From: Limnoperna fortunei
Taxonomy: Eukaryota; Mollusca; Bivalvia; Mytilida; Modiolidae
Direction: 5' to 3'
Length of the DNA stretch: 64,000 bases
Assembly: GCA_944474755.1 (NCBI GenBank)
Contig: OX104114.1
Coordinates: forward strand, 80,524,623 to 80,588,622
The notes beneath the pieces were generated by a model, which saw nothing but the letters and a program-made list of their open reading frames with translations, searched no databases and was not told the DNA's origin. The position numbers and the translations under genes are program-made. Shown one piece after another: positions 35,051 to 50,100 of this stretch. Every line of letters starts with the position of its first letter. The first letter of the stretch is position 1.

Positions 35051-35174
35051 CATTAATTGACACAGCTATTCTTAATTCATGCAAGATGCTAAAGCCATTA
35101 TCCTGCATGTGATGTAAAGCTATAGGCACTGCTGTGTGTTCTGACTGCCAAATCCAAGTGTAGTCCTCAGGAAG
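35051..35174 (-). CDS. Internal exon (124 nt) of an unrecognised gene next to array C
   Basis: Acceptor TTTTTTACTGTGACAG, then CTTCCTGAGG; donor TTAATG, then GTATGT. The 124 nt give 41 codons plus one base (phase 0 in, phase 1 out). The peptide begins LPEDYTWIWQSEHTAV and includes PIALHHMQDNGFSILHELRI, ending AVSIN. Strong splice sites, no stops and a mixed, structured-looking composition make this the best-supported exon of this gene. It joins in phase to 29956-30009. Because it starts at an acceptor and array C begins about 130 bp upstream on this strand, the previous exon must lie beyond the array. I do not recognise the protein family. A decayed partial copy lies at 33895-34008. Confidence 0.7.
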
Positions 35175-35306
35175 CTGTCACAGTAAAAAAATATGGACTA
35201 GAGCAAACAAACATTGACTGCCAGTGGATTAGTATGAGCTATTGAACAGGATTAGAAAAATTTTTGTAATGAGTACTGATCTAATTTTTCAAAATCTAAA
35301 ACAAAT
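35175..35306. other. Short unique spacer between exon and array C
   Basis: About 130 bp of AT-rich sequence. It includes the acceptor tract of the neighbouring minus-strand exon. No other feature. Confidence 0.6.
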
Positions 35307-37590
35307 CTACCAACCATAATGAAACAGTGGCCATCAAACCATGATGACAGATGGTGTAGTCTGGCATATCAAACCATGATGACAGATGGTGTAATCAGGC
35401 ACATCAACCCATGATGGCAGATGGTGTAGTCAGGCACATCAAACCATGATGACAGATGGTGTAGTCAGGCACATCAAACCATGATGAACAATGGTGTAGT
35501 CGGGCACATCAAACCATAATGACAGATGGTGTGATCAGGCACATCAAACCATGATGAAAGATGGTGAAGTCAGGCACATCAAACCATGAAGAAAGATGGT
35601 GTAGTCAGTTATATCAACCAATGATGAAAGATGGTGTAGTCAGGCACAACAAACCATGATGACAGATGGTGTAGTCAGGCACATCAAACCATGATGAAAG
35701 ATGGTGTAGTCAGTTACATCAACCAATGATGAAAGATGGTGTAATCAGGCACATCAACCCATGATGGCAGATGGTGTAGTCAGGCACATCAAACCATGAT
35801 GACAGATGGTGTAGTCAGGCACAACAAACCATGATGACAGATGATGAAGTCATGCACAACAAACCATGATGACAGATGGTGCAGTCAGGCAAAACAAACC
35901 ATGATGACAGATGGTGTAGTCATGCACATCAAACCATGAAGAAAGATGGTGTAGTCAGTTATATCAACCAATGATGAAAGATGGTGTAGTCAGGCACAAC
36001 AAACCATGATGACAGATGGTGTAGTCAGGCACATCAAACCATGATGAAAGATGGTGTAGTCAGTTACATCAACCCATTATGAAAGATGGTGTAGTCAGGA
36101 ACAACAAACCATGATGACAGATGGTGAGTCAGGCACATCAAACCATGATGACAGATGGTGTAGAGAGGCACATCAAACCATGATGAAAGATGGTGTAGAC
36201 AGGCACATCACGCCATGATGAATGATGGTGTAGTCAAGCACATCAAACCATGATGACAGCTGGTGAAGTCAGGCACAATAAACCATGATGACAGACTGTG
36301 CAGACAGGCACATCAAACCATGATGACAAATGGTGCAGACAGGCACATCAAACCATGATGGCAAATGGTGCAGTCAGGCACATCAAACCATGATGACAGA
36401 TAATGAAGTCAGGCACAATAAACCATGATGACAGATGGTGCAGACAGGCACATCAAACCATGATGACAGATGGTTCAGACAGGCACATCAAACTATGATG
36501 ACAGATGGTGCAGACAGGCACATCAACCCATGATGACAGATAGTGTAGTCAGGCACATCAAACCATGATGACAGCTGGTCAGGCACAATAAACCATGATG
36601 ACAGATGGTGTAGTCAGGCACATCAATCCATGATGACAGATAGTGTAGTCAGGCACATCAAAACATGATGACTGATGGTGTAGTCAGTTACATCAACCCA
36701 TGATGGCAGATGGTGTAGTCAGGCACATCAAGCCATGATGACACATGGTGAAGTCAGGCACATCAAACCATGATGACAGATAGTGCAGTCAGGCAAAACA
36801 AACCATGATGACAGATGGTGTAGTCATGCACATCAAACCATGATGAAAGATGGTGTAGTCAGTTACATCAACCCATGATGAAAGATGGTGTAGTCAGGCA
36901 CAACAAGCCATGATGACAGATGGTGTAGTCAGGCACATCAAACCATGATGAAAGATGGTGTAGTCAGTTACATCAACCCATGATGAAAGATGGTGTAGTC
37001 AGGAACAACAAACCATGATGACAGATGGTGTAGAGAGGCACATCAAACCATGATGACAAATGGTGAAGACAGGCACAACAAACCATGATGACAGATGGTG
37101 TAGAGAGGCTCATCAACCATGATGAAAGATGGTGTAGAGAGGCACATCACACCATGATGAATGATGGTGTAGTCAAGCACATCAAACCATGATGACAGCT
37201 GGTGAAGTCAGGCACAATAAACCATGATGACAGACTGTGCAGACAGGCACATCAAACCATGATGGCAAATGGTGCAGTCATGCACATCAAACCATGATGA
37301 CAGATGGTGAAGTCAGGCACAATAAACCATGATGACAGATGGTGCAGACAGGCACATCTAAACCATGATGACAGATGGTTCAGACAGGCACATCAAACTA
37401 TGATGACAGATGGTGCAGACAGGCACATCAACCCATGATGACAGATAGTGTAGTCAGGCACATCAAACCTCGATGACAGCTGGTCAGGCACAATAAACCA
37501 CGATGACAGATGGTGTAGTCAGGCACATCAATCCATGATGACAGATAGTGTAGTCAGGCACATCAAACTTTGATGACAGATAGTGTAGTC

Positions 37591-38400
37591 AGACTGTGCA
37601 GACAGGCACATTAAACCATGATGACAAATGGTGCAGACAGGCACATCAAACCATGATGGCAAATGGTGCAGTCAGGCACATCAAACCATGATGACAGATA
37701 GTGAAGTCAGGCACAATAAACCATGATGACAGATGGTGCAGACAGGCACATCAAACCATGATGACAGATGGTGTAGAGAGGCACAACAAACCATGATGAC
37801 AGCTGGTTCAGACAGACACATCAAACTATGATGACAGATGGTGCAGACAGGCACATCAACCCATGATGACAGATAGTGTAGTCAGGCACATCAAACCATG
37901 ATGACAGCTGGTCAGGCACAATAAACCATGATGACCGATGGTGTAGTCAGGCACATCAATCCATGATGACAGATAGTGTAGTCAGCCACATCAAACTTTG
38001 ATGACAGATAGTGTAGTCAGACTGTGCAGACAGGCACATCAAACCATGATGACAAATGGTGCAGACAGGCACATCAAACCATGATGGCAAATGGTGCAGT
38101 CATGCACATCAAACCATGATGACAGATGGTGAAGTCAGGCACAATAAACCATGATGACAGATGGTGCAGACAGGCACATCAAACCATGATGACAGATGGT
38201 TCAGACAGGCACATCAAACTACGATGACAGATGGTGCAGACAGGCACATCAACCCATGATGACAGATAGTGTAGTCAGGAACATCAAACCATGATGACAG
38301 CTGGTCAGGCACAACAAACCATGATGACAGATGGTGTAGTCAGGCACATCAATCCATGATGACAGATAGTGTAGTGGGGCACATCAAACTTTGATGACAG
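37591..38400. repeat. Array C local duplication, about 428-bp offset
   Basis: The rare junction GTCAGACTGTGCAGACAGGC occurs near 37591 and 38019, with the following units repeated in the same order (GGCAAATGGTGCAGTCA and so on). Related orders start near 36296 and 37228. These are the older, shorter higher-order repeats of the left part of array C. Confidence 0.75.
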
Positions 38401-40139
38401 ATAGTGTAGTCAGGCACATCAAACCATGATGACAGATAATGAAGTAAAGAACATCAAACCATGATGACTGATGGTGTAGTCAGGCACATCAAACTATGAT
38501 GACAGATGGTGAAGTCAGGCACAACAAACCATGATGGCAGATGGTGAAGTCAGGCACAACAAACAATGATGACAGATAGTGTAGTCAGGCACATCAAACC
38601 ATAATGACAGATGGACGTAGAGAGGCACATCAAACCATGATGACAGATGGTGAAGACAGGCGCATCAAACCACGATGACAGATGGTGTAGAGAAGCACAT
38701 CAAACCATGATGACAAATGGTGTAGAGAGGCACATAAAACCATGATGACAGATGGTGTAGTCAGGCACATCAAACCAGGAAGACAGATGGTGTAGTCAGG
38801 CACATCAAACAATGATGACAGATGGTGTAGTCAGTCACATCAAACCATGATGACAGATGGTGAAGTCAGGCACAACAAACCATGATGACAGATGCTGTAG
38901 CCAGGCACAACAAACAATGATGACAGATAGTGTAGTCAGTTACATCAACCCATGATGAAAGATGGTGTAGTCAGGCACAACAAACCATGATGACAGATGG
39001 TAGTCATGCACATCAAACCATGATGACTAATGGTGTAGTCAGGCACATTAAACCATGATGACAAATGGTGAAGTGAGGCACATCAAACAATAAAGACAGA
39101 TAGTGCAGTCAGGCACATCAAACAATGATGACAGATGGTGAAGTCAGGAACATCTAACCACGATGACAGATGGTGTTGAGAAGAACATCAAACCATGAAT
39201 ACTAATGGTGAGTCAGGCACATCAAACCATGATGACAGATGCTGTAGCCAGGCACATCAAACCATGATGACAGCTGGTGAAGTCAGGCACAATAAACCAT
39301 GATGACAGATGATGTAGTCAGGCTCAACAAACAATGATGACAGATGGTGTAGTCAGGCACAGCAAACCATGATGACAGATGGTGAAGTAAGGCACATCAA
39401 ACCATGATAACAGATGGAGTAGTCAGGCACATCAAACCATGATGACTGATGGTGTAGTCAGTTACATCAACCAATGATGACAGATGGTGTAGTCAGGCAC
39501 ATCAAAGCATGATGACATATGCTGTAGCCAGGCACATCAAACCTATTGACAGATGGTGTAGTCATGCACATCAAAACATGATGAAAGATGGTGTAGTCAG
39601 TTACATCAACCCATGATGAAAGATGGTGTAGTCAGGCGTAACAAACCATGATGACAGATAGTGAAGTCAGGCACATCAAACCATGAAAGATGGTGTAGTC
39701 AGTTACATCAACTAATGATGAAAAATGGTGTAGTCAGGCACAACAAACCATGATGACAGATGGTGAGTCAGGCACATCAAACCATGATGACTAATGGTGT
39801 AGAGAGGCACATCAAACCATGATGACAAATGGTGAAGACAGGCACATTAAACCATGATGACAGATGGTGTAGAGAGGCACATCAAACCATGATGAAAGAT
39901 GGTGTAGAGGGCACATCACACCATGATGAATGATGGTGAAGACAGGCACTTCGAACCATGATGACAGATGGTGCAGACAGGCACATCAAACCATGATGAA
40001 AGATGGTGTAGTCAAGCACAACAAACCAAGATGACAGATGGTGGGTCAGGCACATCAAACCATGATGACAGATGGTGTAGAGAGGCACATCAAACCATGA
40101 TGACAAATGGTGAAGACAGACACTTCGAACTATGATGAC

Positions 40140-43100
40140 AGATGGTGCAGACAGGCACATCAAACCATGATAACAAATGGTGTAGTTAGGCACATCAAAC
40201 AATTATGACTGATGGTGTAGTCGGGCACATCAACCCATTATGACAGATGGTGTAGTCAGGCACATCAAACCATGATGAAAGATGGTGAAGTCAGGCACAT
40301 CAAACCATGATGAAAGATGGTGTAGACAGGCACTTTGAACTATGATGACAGATGGTGTAGACAGGAACATCAAACCATGATGACAAATGGTGTAGTCAGG
40401 CACATCAAACCATGATGACAGATAGTGTAGTCAGGCACATCAAACCATGATGACAGATGGTGAAGTAAGGCACATCAAACAATGATGACAAATGGTGAAG
40501 TCAGGCACATCCAACATATTGACAGATGGTGTAGTCAGGCACATCAAAACATGATGAAAGATGGTGTAGTCAGTTACATCAACCCATGATGAAAGATGGT
40601 GTAGTCAGTTACATCAACCCATGATAAAAGATGGTGTAGTCAGTCATAACAAACCATGATGACAGATGGCAAAGTCAGGCATATCAAACCATGATGAAAG
40701 ATGGTGTAGTCAGTTACATCAACTCATGATGAAAAATGGTGTAGTCAGGCACAAAAAACCATGATGACAGATGGTGAGTCAGGCACATCAAACCATGATG
40801 AGAGATTTTGTAGAGAGGCACATCAAACCATGATGAATGATGGTGAAGACAGGCACTTCGAACTATGATGTCAGATGGTGCAGACAGGCACACGAAACCA
40901 TGATGACAAATGGTGTAGTCAGGCACATCAAACCATGATGACAAATGGTGTAGTCAGGTATATCAAACCATGATGACAGATGGTGTAGTCAGGCACATCA
41001 ACCCATGATGACAGATAGTGTAGTCAGGCACATCAAACCATGATAACAGATGGTGAAGTAAGGCACATCAAACCATGATGACAGCTGGTGTAGTCAGGCA
41101 CATCACACCATGATGACAGATGGTGAAGTCAGGCACAACAAACCATGACGACAGATGGTGAAGTCAGCACAACAAACCATGATGACAGATGGGGAGTCAG
41201 GCACATCAAACCATGATGACAGATGGTGAGTCAGGCACATCAAACCATGATGACAAATGGTGAAGTGAGGCGCATCAAACCATGAAGACAGATGGTGCAG
41301 TCAGGCACATCAAACCATGATGACAGATGGTGAAGTCCGGTACATCTAACCACAATGACAGATGGTGTTGAGAAGCACATCAACCATGAATACGATGAAA
41401 GATGGTGTAGTCAGGCACAACAAACCATGATGACTGATGGTGCAGTCAGTTACATCAACCCATGATGACAGATGGTGTAGTTAAGCACATCAAACCATGA
41501 TGACAGATGGGTGAAGTCAGGCAAAATAAACCATGATGACAGATGGTGTAGTCAGGCACATCAAACCAGGAAGACAGATGGTGTAGTCAGGCACATCATG
41601 CCATGATGACAGATGGTGTAGCCAGGCACATCAAACCATGATGACAGATGGTGTAGTTAGTAACATCAACCTATGATGAAAGATGATGTAGTCAGGCACA
41701 TCAAACCATGATGACAAATGGTGAAGACAGGCACATTAAACCTTGATGACAGATGGTGTAGAGAGGCACATCACACCATGATGACAAACGTGAAGACAGG
41801 CACTTCTAACTATGATGACATATGGTGCAACCAGGCACATCAAACCATGATGACAAATGGTGTAGTCAGGCACATCTAACCATGATGATGGATGGTGTAG
41901 TCAGGCACATCAACCATGATGACAGATGGTGAAGTCAGGCTCATAAAACCATGACGAAAGATGGTGTAGTTAGGCACATCAAACCATGATGACAGATGGT
42001 GAAGTCAGGCTCATCTAACCATGATGACAGATGATGTAGACAGGCGCATCAAACCATGATGACAGATGCTGTAGAGAGGCACATCAAACCATGATGACAG
42101 ATGGTGTAGTCAGGCACATCAAACCATTATGAAAGATGGTTAGGCCAGGCACAACAAACCATGATGACATATGGTGAAGTCAGGCACAACAAACCATGAT
42201 GACAGATGGTGAGTCAGGCACATCAAACCATAATGACAGATGGTGTAGAGAGGCGCATCAAACCATGATGACAGATGGTGAAGACAGGCACTACGAACCA
42301 TGATGACAGATGGCGCAGACAGGCACATCAAAGCATAATGACAGATGGTGTAGTCAGGCCAATCAAACCATGATGACAGATGGTGTAGTCAGGCACATCA
42401 AACCATGATGACAGATGGTGCAGTCAGGCACATCAAACCATGATGACAGATGGTGTAGTCAGGCACTTCAAACCATAATAAAAGATGGTGTAGTCAAGCA
42501 CATCAAACCATGATGACAGAATGCGTAGTCCGGCACATTTAACCATGATGACAAATGGTGAAGTGAGACACATCAAAACATTAAGACAGATGGTGTAGTC
42601 AGTTACATCAACCCATGATGACAGATGGTGTATTGAGGCACATCAAACCATGATGACAGATGGTGACTCAGGCACATCAAACCATGATGACTGATGGTGT
42701 AGTCAGTTACATCAAACCATGATGACAGATGGTGTAGTCAGGCACATCAAACGATGATGACAGATGGTGAAGTCAGGCACAACAAACCATGATAACAGAT
42801 GCTGAGTCAGGCAAATCAAACCATGATGACAGATGGTGAAGACAGGTACATCAAACCATGATGACAGATGGTGTATTGAGGCACATCAAACCATGATGAC
42901 AGATGGTGACTCAGGCACATCAAACCATGATGACTGATGGAGTAGTCAGTTACATCAAACCAAGATGACAGATGGTGCAGAGAGGCACATCAAACCATGA
43001 TGACAGATGGTGAAGACAGGCACATCAAACCATGATGACAAATGGTGTAGAGAGGCACATCAAACCATGATGACAGATGGTGTAGAGAAGCACATCAAAC

Positions 43101-44850
43101 CATGATGAGAGATGGTGAAGACAGGCACAACAATGATGACAGATGGTGAGTTAGGCACATCAAACCATGATGACTGATGGTGTTGTCAGGAACATCAAAC
43201 CATGATGACTGATGGTATAGTCAGGCACATCAACCCATGATGACAGATCGTGTAGTCAGGCACATCAAAGATGATGACAGATGGTGAAGTCAGGCACATC
43301 AAACCATGATGACAGATGGTGAAGTCAGGCACATCAAACCATGATGGCAGATGGTGAAGTCAGGCACAACAAACCATGATGACAGATGGTGAAGACAGGT
43401 ACATCAAACCATGATGACAGATGGTGTAATCAGGAACATCAAACCATGATGACTGATGGTGTAGTCAGGCACATCAACCCATGATGACAGATCGTGTAGT
43501 CAGGCACATCAAAGATGATGACAGATGGTGAAGTCAGGCACAAAAAACCATGATGACAGATTGTGAGTCAGGCACATCAAACCATGATGACAGATGGTGT
43601 AGAGAGGCAAATCAAACCAAGATGACAGATGGTGAAGACAGGCACATCAAACCCTGATGACAAATGGTGTAGAGAGGCACATCAAACCATGATGACAGAT
43701 GGTGTAGAGAAGCACATCAAACCATGATGAGAGATGGTGAAGACAGGCACAACAATGATGACAGATGGTGAGTTAGGCACATCAAACCATGATGACAGAT
43801 GGTGTAGACAGGCACATCAAACCATGATCACAGATGGTGTAGTCAGTTACATCAAACCATGATGACAGATGGTGTAGTCAGCACATCAAACCATTATGAC
43901 AGATGGCGAGGTAAGGCACAAAAAACAATGATGACGGATTTTGAAGTCAGGCACAACAAACCATGATGTCAGATGCTGAGTCAGGCACATCAAACCATGA
44001 TGACAGATGGTGTAGAGAAGCACATCAAACCATGATGACAAATGGTGAAGACAGACACTTCGAACTATGATGACAGATGGTGCAGACAGGCACATCAAAC
44101 CATGATGACAAATGGTGTAGTCAGGCACATCAAACAATGATGACTGATGGTGTAGTCGGGCACATCAACCCATTATGACAGATGGTGTAGTCAGGCACAT
44201 CAAACCATGATGAAAGATGGTGAAGTCAGGCACATCAAACCATGATGAAAGATGGTGTAGACAGGCACTTCGAACTATGATGACAGATGGTGTAGACAGG
44301 AACATCAAACCATGATGCCAAATGGTGTAGTCAGGCACATCAAACCATGATGACAGATAGTGTAGTCAGGCACATCAAACCATGATGACAGATAGTGTAG
44401 TCAGGCACATCAAACCATGATGACAGACGGTGAAGTAAGGCACATCAAACAATGATGACAGATGGAGTAGTCAGGCACAACAAACCATGATGACTCATGG
44501 TGTAGTCAGTAACATCAAACCATGATGACAGATGGTGAAGTCAGGCACATCAAACCATGATGACATATGCTGTAGCCAGGCACATCAAACATATTGACAG
44601 ATGGTGTAGTCAGGCACATCAAAACATGATGAAAGATGGTGTAGTCAGTTACATCAACCCATGATGAAAGATGGTCTAGTCAGATACATCAACCCATGAT
44701 AAAAGATGGTGTAGTCAGTCATAACAAACCATGATGACAGATGGCGAAGTCAGGCATATCAAACCATGATGAAAGATGGTGTAGTCAGTTACATCAACTC
44801 ATGATGAAAAATGGTGTAGTCAGGCACAAAAAACCATGATGACAGATGGT
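40140..44850. repeat. Array C higher-order repeat, about 3.9-kb offset
   Basis: The unit order around GTAGTCGGGCACATCAACCC at 40220 recurs at 44155 (offset 3935 bp). It is followed by the same run of variants (GGCACTTTGAAC/GGCACTTCGAAC, CATATTGACAG, ACCCATGATAAAAG, GTCATAACAAACC). Further right, the offset for ACAGAATGCGTAGTCCGGC (42516 against 46692) is about 4176 bp. Copy lengths have therefore changed by indels of whole units. Confidence 0.75.
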
Positions 44851-46269
44851 GAGTCAGGCACATCAAACCATGATGAGAGATGGTGTAGAGAGGCACATCA
44901 AACCATGATGACAAATGGTGAAGACAGGCACATTAAACCATGATGATAGATGGTGTAGAGAGGCACATCAAACCATGATGAAAGATGGTGTAGAGGGCAC
45001 AACACCCCATGATGAATGATGGTGAAGACAGGCACTTCGAACTATGATGACAGATGGTGCAGACAGGCACACGAAACCATGATGACAAATGGTGTAGTCA
45101 GGCACATCAAACCATGATGACAAATGGTGTAGTCAGGTATATCAAACCATGATGACAGATGGTGTAGTCAGGCACATCAACCCATGATGACAGATAGTGT
45201 AGTCAGGCACATCAAACCATGATGACAGATGGTGAAGTAAGGCACATCAAACCATGATGACAGCTGGTGTAGTCAGGCACCTCACACCATGATGACAGAT
45301 GGTGAAGTCCGGTACATCTAACCACAATGACAGATGGTGTTGAGAAGCACATCAAACCATGAATACTGATGGTGACTCAGGCACATCAAACCATGATGAA
45401 AGATGGTGCAGTCAGTTACATCAACCCATGATGACAGATGGTGTAGTTAAGCACATCAAACCATGATGAAAGATGGTGTAGTCAGGCACAACAAACCATG
45501 ATGACTGATGGTGCAGTCAGTTACATCAACCCATGATGACAGATGGTGTAGTTAAGCACATCAAACCATGATGACAGATGGGTGAAGACAGGCACAATAA
45601 ACCATGATGACAGATGGTGTAGTCAGGCACATCAAACCAGGAAGACAGATGGTGTAGTCCGGCACATTAAACCATGATGACAGATGGTGAAGTCAGGCAC
45701 AACAAACCATGATGACAGATGCTGTAGCCAGGCACATCAAACCATGATGACAGATGGTGTAGTCAGTAACATCAACCTATGATGAAAGATGATGTAGTCA
45801 GGCACATCAAACCATGATGACAAATGGTGAAGACAGGCACATTAAACCTTGATGACAGATGGTGTAGAGAGGCACATCAAACCATGATGAAAGATGGTGT
45901 AAAGAGGCACATCACACCATGATGACAAACGTGAAGACAGGCACTTCTAACTATGATGACATATGGTGCAACCAGGCACATCAAACCATGATGACAAATG
46001 GTGTAGTCAGGCACATCTAACCATGATGACGGATGGTGTAGTCAGGCACATCAACCATGATGACAGATGGTGAAGTCAGGCACATAAAACCATGACAAAA
46101 GATGGTGTAGTTAGGCACATCAAACCATGATGACAGATGGTGAAGTCAGGCTCATCTAACCATGATGACAGATGATGTAGACAGGCACATCAAACCATGA
46201 TGACAGATGCTGTAGAGAGGCACATCAAACCATGATGACAGATGGTGTAGTCAGGCACATCAAACCATT

Positions 46270-47140
46270 ATGAAAGATGGTTAGGCCAGGCACAACAAAC
46301 CATGATGACATATGGTGAAGTCAGGCACAACAAACCATGATGACAGATGGTGAGTCAGGCACATCAAACCATGATGATAGATGGTGTAGAGAGGCACATC
46401 AAACCATAATGACAGATGGTGTAGAGAGGCACATCAAACCATGATGACAGATGGTGAAGACAGGCACTACGAACCATGATGACAGATGGCGCAGACAGGC
46501 ACATCAAAGCATAATGACAGATGGTGTAGTCAGGCAAATCAAACCATGATGACAGATGGTGTAGTCAGGCACATCAAACCATGATGACAGATGGTGCAGT
46601 CAGGCACATCAAACCATGACGACAGATGGTGTAGTCAGGCACTTCAAACCATGATAAAAGATGGTGTAGTCAAGCACATCAAACCATGATGACAGAATGC
46701 GTAGTCCGGCACATTTAACCATGATGACAAATGGTGAAGTCAGGCACAGCAAACCATGATGACATATGGTGAAGTCAGGCACAACAAACCATGATGACAG
46801 ATGGTGAGTCAGGCACATCAAACCATGATGACAGATGGTGTAGAGAGGCACATCAAACCATGATGACAGATGGTGAAGACAGGCACTACGAACCATGATG
46901 ACAGATGGCGCAGACAGGCACATCAAAGCATAATGACAGATGGTGTAGTCAGGCAAATCAAACCATGATGACAGATGGTGTAGTCAGGCACATCAAACCA
47001 TGATGACAGATGGTGCAGTCAGGCACATCAAACTATGACGACAGATGGTGTAGTCAGGCACTTCAAACCATGATAAAAGATGGTGTAGTCAATCACATCA
47101 AACCATGATGACAGAATGCGTAGTCCGGCACATTTAACCA
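46270..47140. repeat. Array C local tandem duplication, 419-bp offset
   Basis: A twelve-unit block with the markers GACATATGGTGAAGTCAGGC, GGCACTACGAACC and GACAGAATGCGTAGTCC is repeated; the last marker is at 46691 and 47110 (419 bp, 12 units minus 1 bp). The corresponding block near 42515 is single. Confidence 0.8.
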
Positions 47141-50100
47141 TGATGACAAATGGTGAAGTGAGACACATCAAAACATTAAGACAGATGGTGTAGTCAGTTA
47201 CATCAACCCATGATGACAGATGGTGTATTGAGGCACATCAAACCATGATGACAGATGGTGACTCAGGCACATCAAACCATGATGACTGATGGTGTAGTCA
47301 GTTACATCAAACCATGATGACAGATGGTGTAGTCAGGCACATCAAACGATGATGACAGATGGTGAAGTCAGGCACAACAAACCATGATGACAGATGCTGA
47401 GTCAGGCAAATCAAACCATGATGACAGATGGTGTAGAGAGGCACATCAAACCATGATGACAGATGGTGAAGACAGGCACATCAAACCATGATGACTGATG
47501 GTGAAGACATGTACATCAAACTATGATGACAGATTGTGCAGTCAGGCACATCAAACCATGATGACTGATGGTGTAGTCAGGCACATCAACCATTGATGAC
47601 AGATCGTGTAGTCAGGCACATCAAAGATGATGACAGATGGTGAAGTCAGGCACATCAAACCATGGTGACAGATGGTGAAGTCAGGCACATCAAACCATGA
47701 TGGCAGATGGTGAAGTCAGGCACAACAAACCATGATGACAGATGGTGAAGACAGGTACATCAAACCATGATGACAGATGGTGTAGTCAGGAACATCAAAC
47801 CATGATGACTGATGGTGTAGTCAGGCACATCAACCCATGATGACAGATCGTGTAGTCAGGCACATCAAAGATGATGACAGATGGTGAAGTCAGGCACAAC
47901 AAACCATGATGACAGATTGTGAGTCAGGCACATCAAACCATAATGACAGATGGTGTAGAGAGGCAAATCAAACCAAGATGACAGATGGTGAAGACAGGCA
48001 CATCAAACCCTGATGACAAATGGTGTAGAGAGGCACATCAAACCATGATGACTGATGGCGAGGTAAGGCACAAAAAACAATGATGACGGATTTTGAAGTC
48101 AGGCACAACAAACCATGATGACAGATGCTGAGTCAGGCACATCAAACCATGATGACACATGGTGAAGATAGGCACATCAAACCATGATGACAAATGGTGT
48201 AGAAAGGCACATCAAACCATGATGACAGATGGTGAAGACATGTACATGAAACCATGATGACAGATGGTGCAGTCAGGCACATCAAACCATGATGACTGAT
48301 GGTGTTGTCAGGCACATCAACCCATGATGACAGATCGTGTAGTCAGGCACATCAAAGATGATGACAGATGGTGAAGTCAGGCACATCAAACCATTATGAC
48401 AAAAGGTGCAGACAGGCACATCAAACAATGATGACAAATGGTGCAGTCAGGCACATCAAACCATGATGACAGATGGTGAAGTCAGGCACAATAAGCCATG
48501 ATGACAGATGGTGCAGACAGGCACATCAAACCATGATGACAGATGGTTCAGACAGACACATCAAACTATGATGACAGATGGTGAAGTCAGGCACAATAAG
48601 CCAAGATGACAGATGGTGCAGACAGGCAAATGAACCCATGATGACAGATAGTGTAGTCAAGCACATCAAACCATGATGACAGCTGGTCAGGCACAATAAA
48701 CCATGATGACAGATAGTGTAGTCAGGCACATCAATCCATGATGACAGATAGTGTAATCAGGCACATCAAACCATGATGACAGATGGTGTAGTCAGGCACA
48801 TCAACCCATGATGACAGATAGTGTAGTCAGGCACAGCAAACCATGATGACAGATGGTGTAGACAGGCACATCAAACCATGATGACAGATGGTGTAGTCAG
48901 TTACATCAAACCATGATGACAGATGGTGTAGTCAGGCACATCAAAACCATTATGACAGATGGTGTAGTCAGTTACATCAAACCATGATGACAGATGGTGT
49001 AGTCAGGCACATCAAACCATTATGACAGATGGTGTAGTCAGGCACATCAAACCATGATGACAGATAGTGTAGTCAGGCACATCAAACCATGATGACAGAT
49101 GGTGTATAGACAGGCACATCAAACCATGATGACAGATGGTGTAGTCAGTTACATCAAACCATGATGACAGATGGTGTAGTCAGGCACATCAAAACCATGA
49201 TGACAGATGGTGTAGTCAGGCACATCAAACCATTATGACAGATGGTGAAGTCAGGCACAAAAAACAATGATGACAGATGGTGTAGTCAGCCACATCAAAA
49301 CCATGATGACAGATGGTGTAGTCAGGCACATCAAAACCATTATGACAGATGGTGTAGTCAGGCACATCAAACAATGATGACAGATGGTGTAGTCAGGCAC
49401 ATCAAACCATGATGACTGATGGTATAGTCAGGCACATCAAACCATGACGACAGATGGTGTTGAGAATCACATCAAGCCATTATGACAGATGGTTAAGTCA
49501 AGCATACCTAACCATAATGACAGATGGTGTTGTCAGGTACATCAAACTTGATGACAGATGGTGTAGTCAGGTACATCTAACCATGATGACAGATGGTAGT
49601 CAGGTACATCAAACCATGATGACAGATGGTGTAGAGAGGCACATCAAAACATGATGACAGATGGTGAAGACAGGCACAACAAACCATGATGACAGATGGT
49701 GAGTTAGGCACATCAAACCATGATGACAGATGGTGTAGACAGGCACATCAAACCATGATGACAGATGGTGTAGTCAGTTACATCAAACCATGATGACAGA
49801 TGGTGTAGTCAGGCACATCAAACCATTATGACAGATGGTGAAGTCAGGCTCAACAAACCATGATTACAGATTGTGAAGTCAGGCAAAACACACCATGATG
49901 ACAGATGGTGAGTCAGGCACATCAAACCATGATGACAGATGGTGTAGTGAGGCACATCAAACCATGATGACAGATGTTGAAGACAGGCACATCAAACCAT
50001 GATGATAGATGGTGCAGTCAGGCACATCAAAACCATTATGACAGATGGTGTATCCAGGCACATCAAACCATGATGACAGATGGTGTAGTCAGGCACATCA

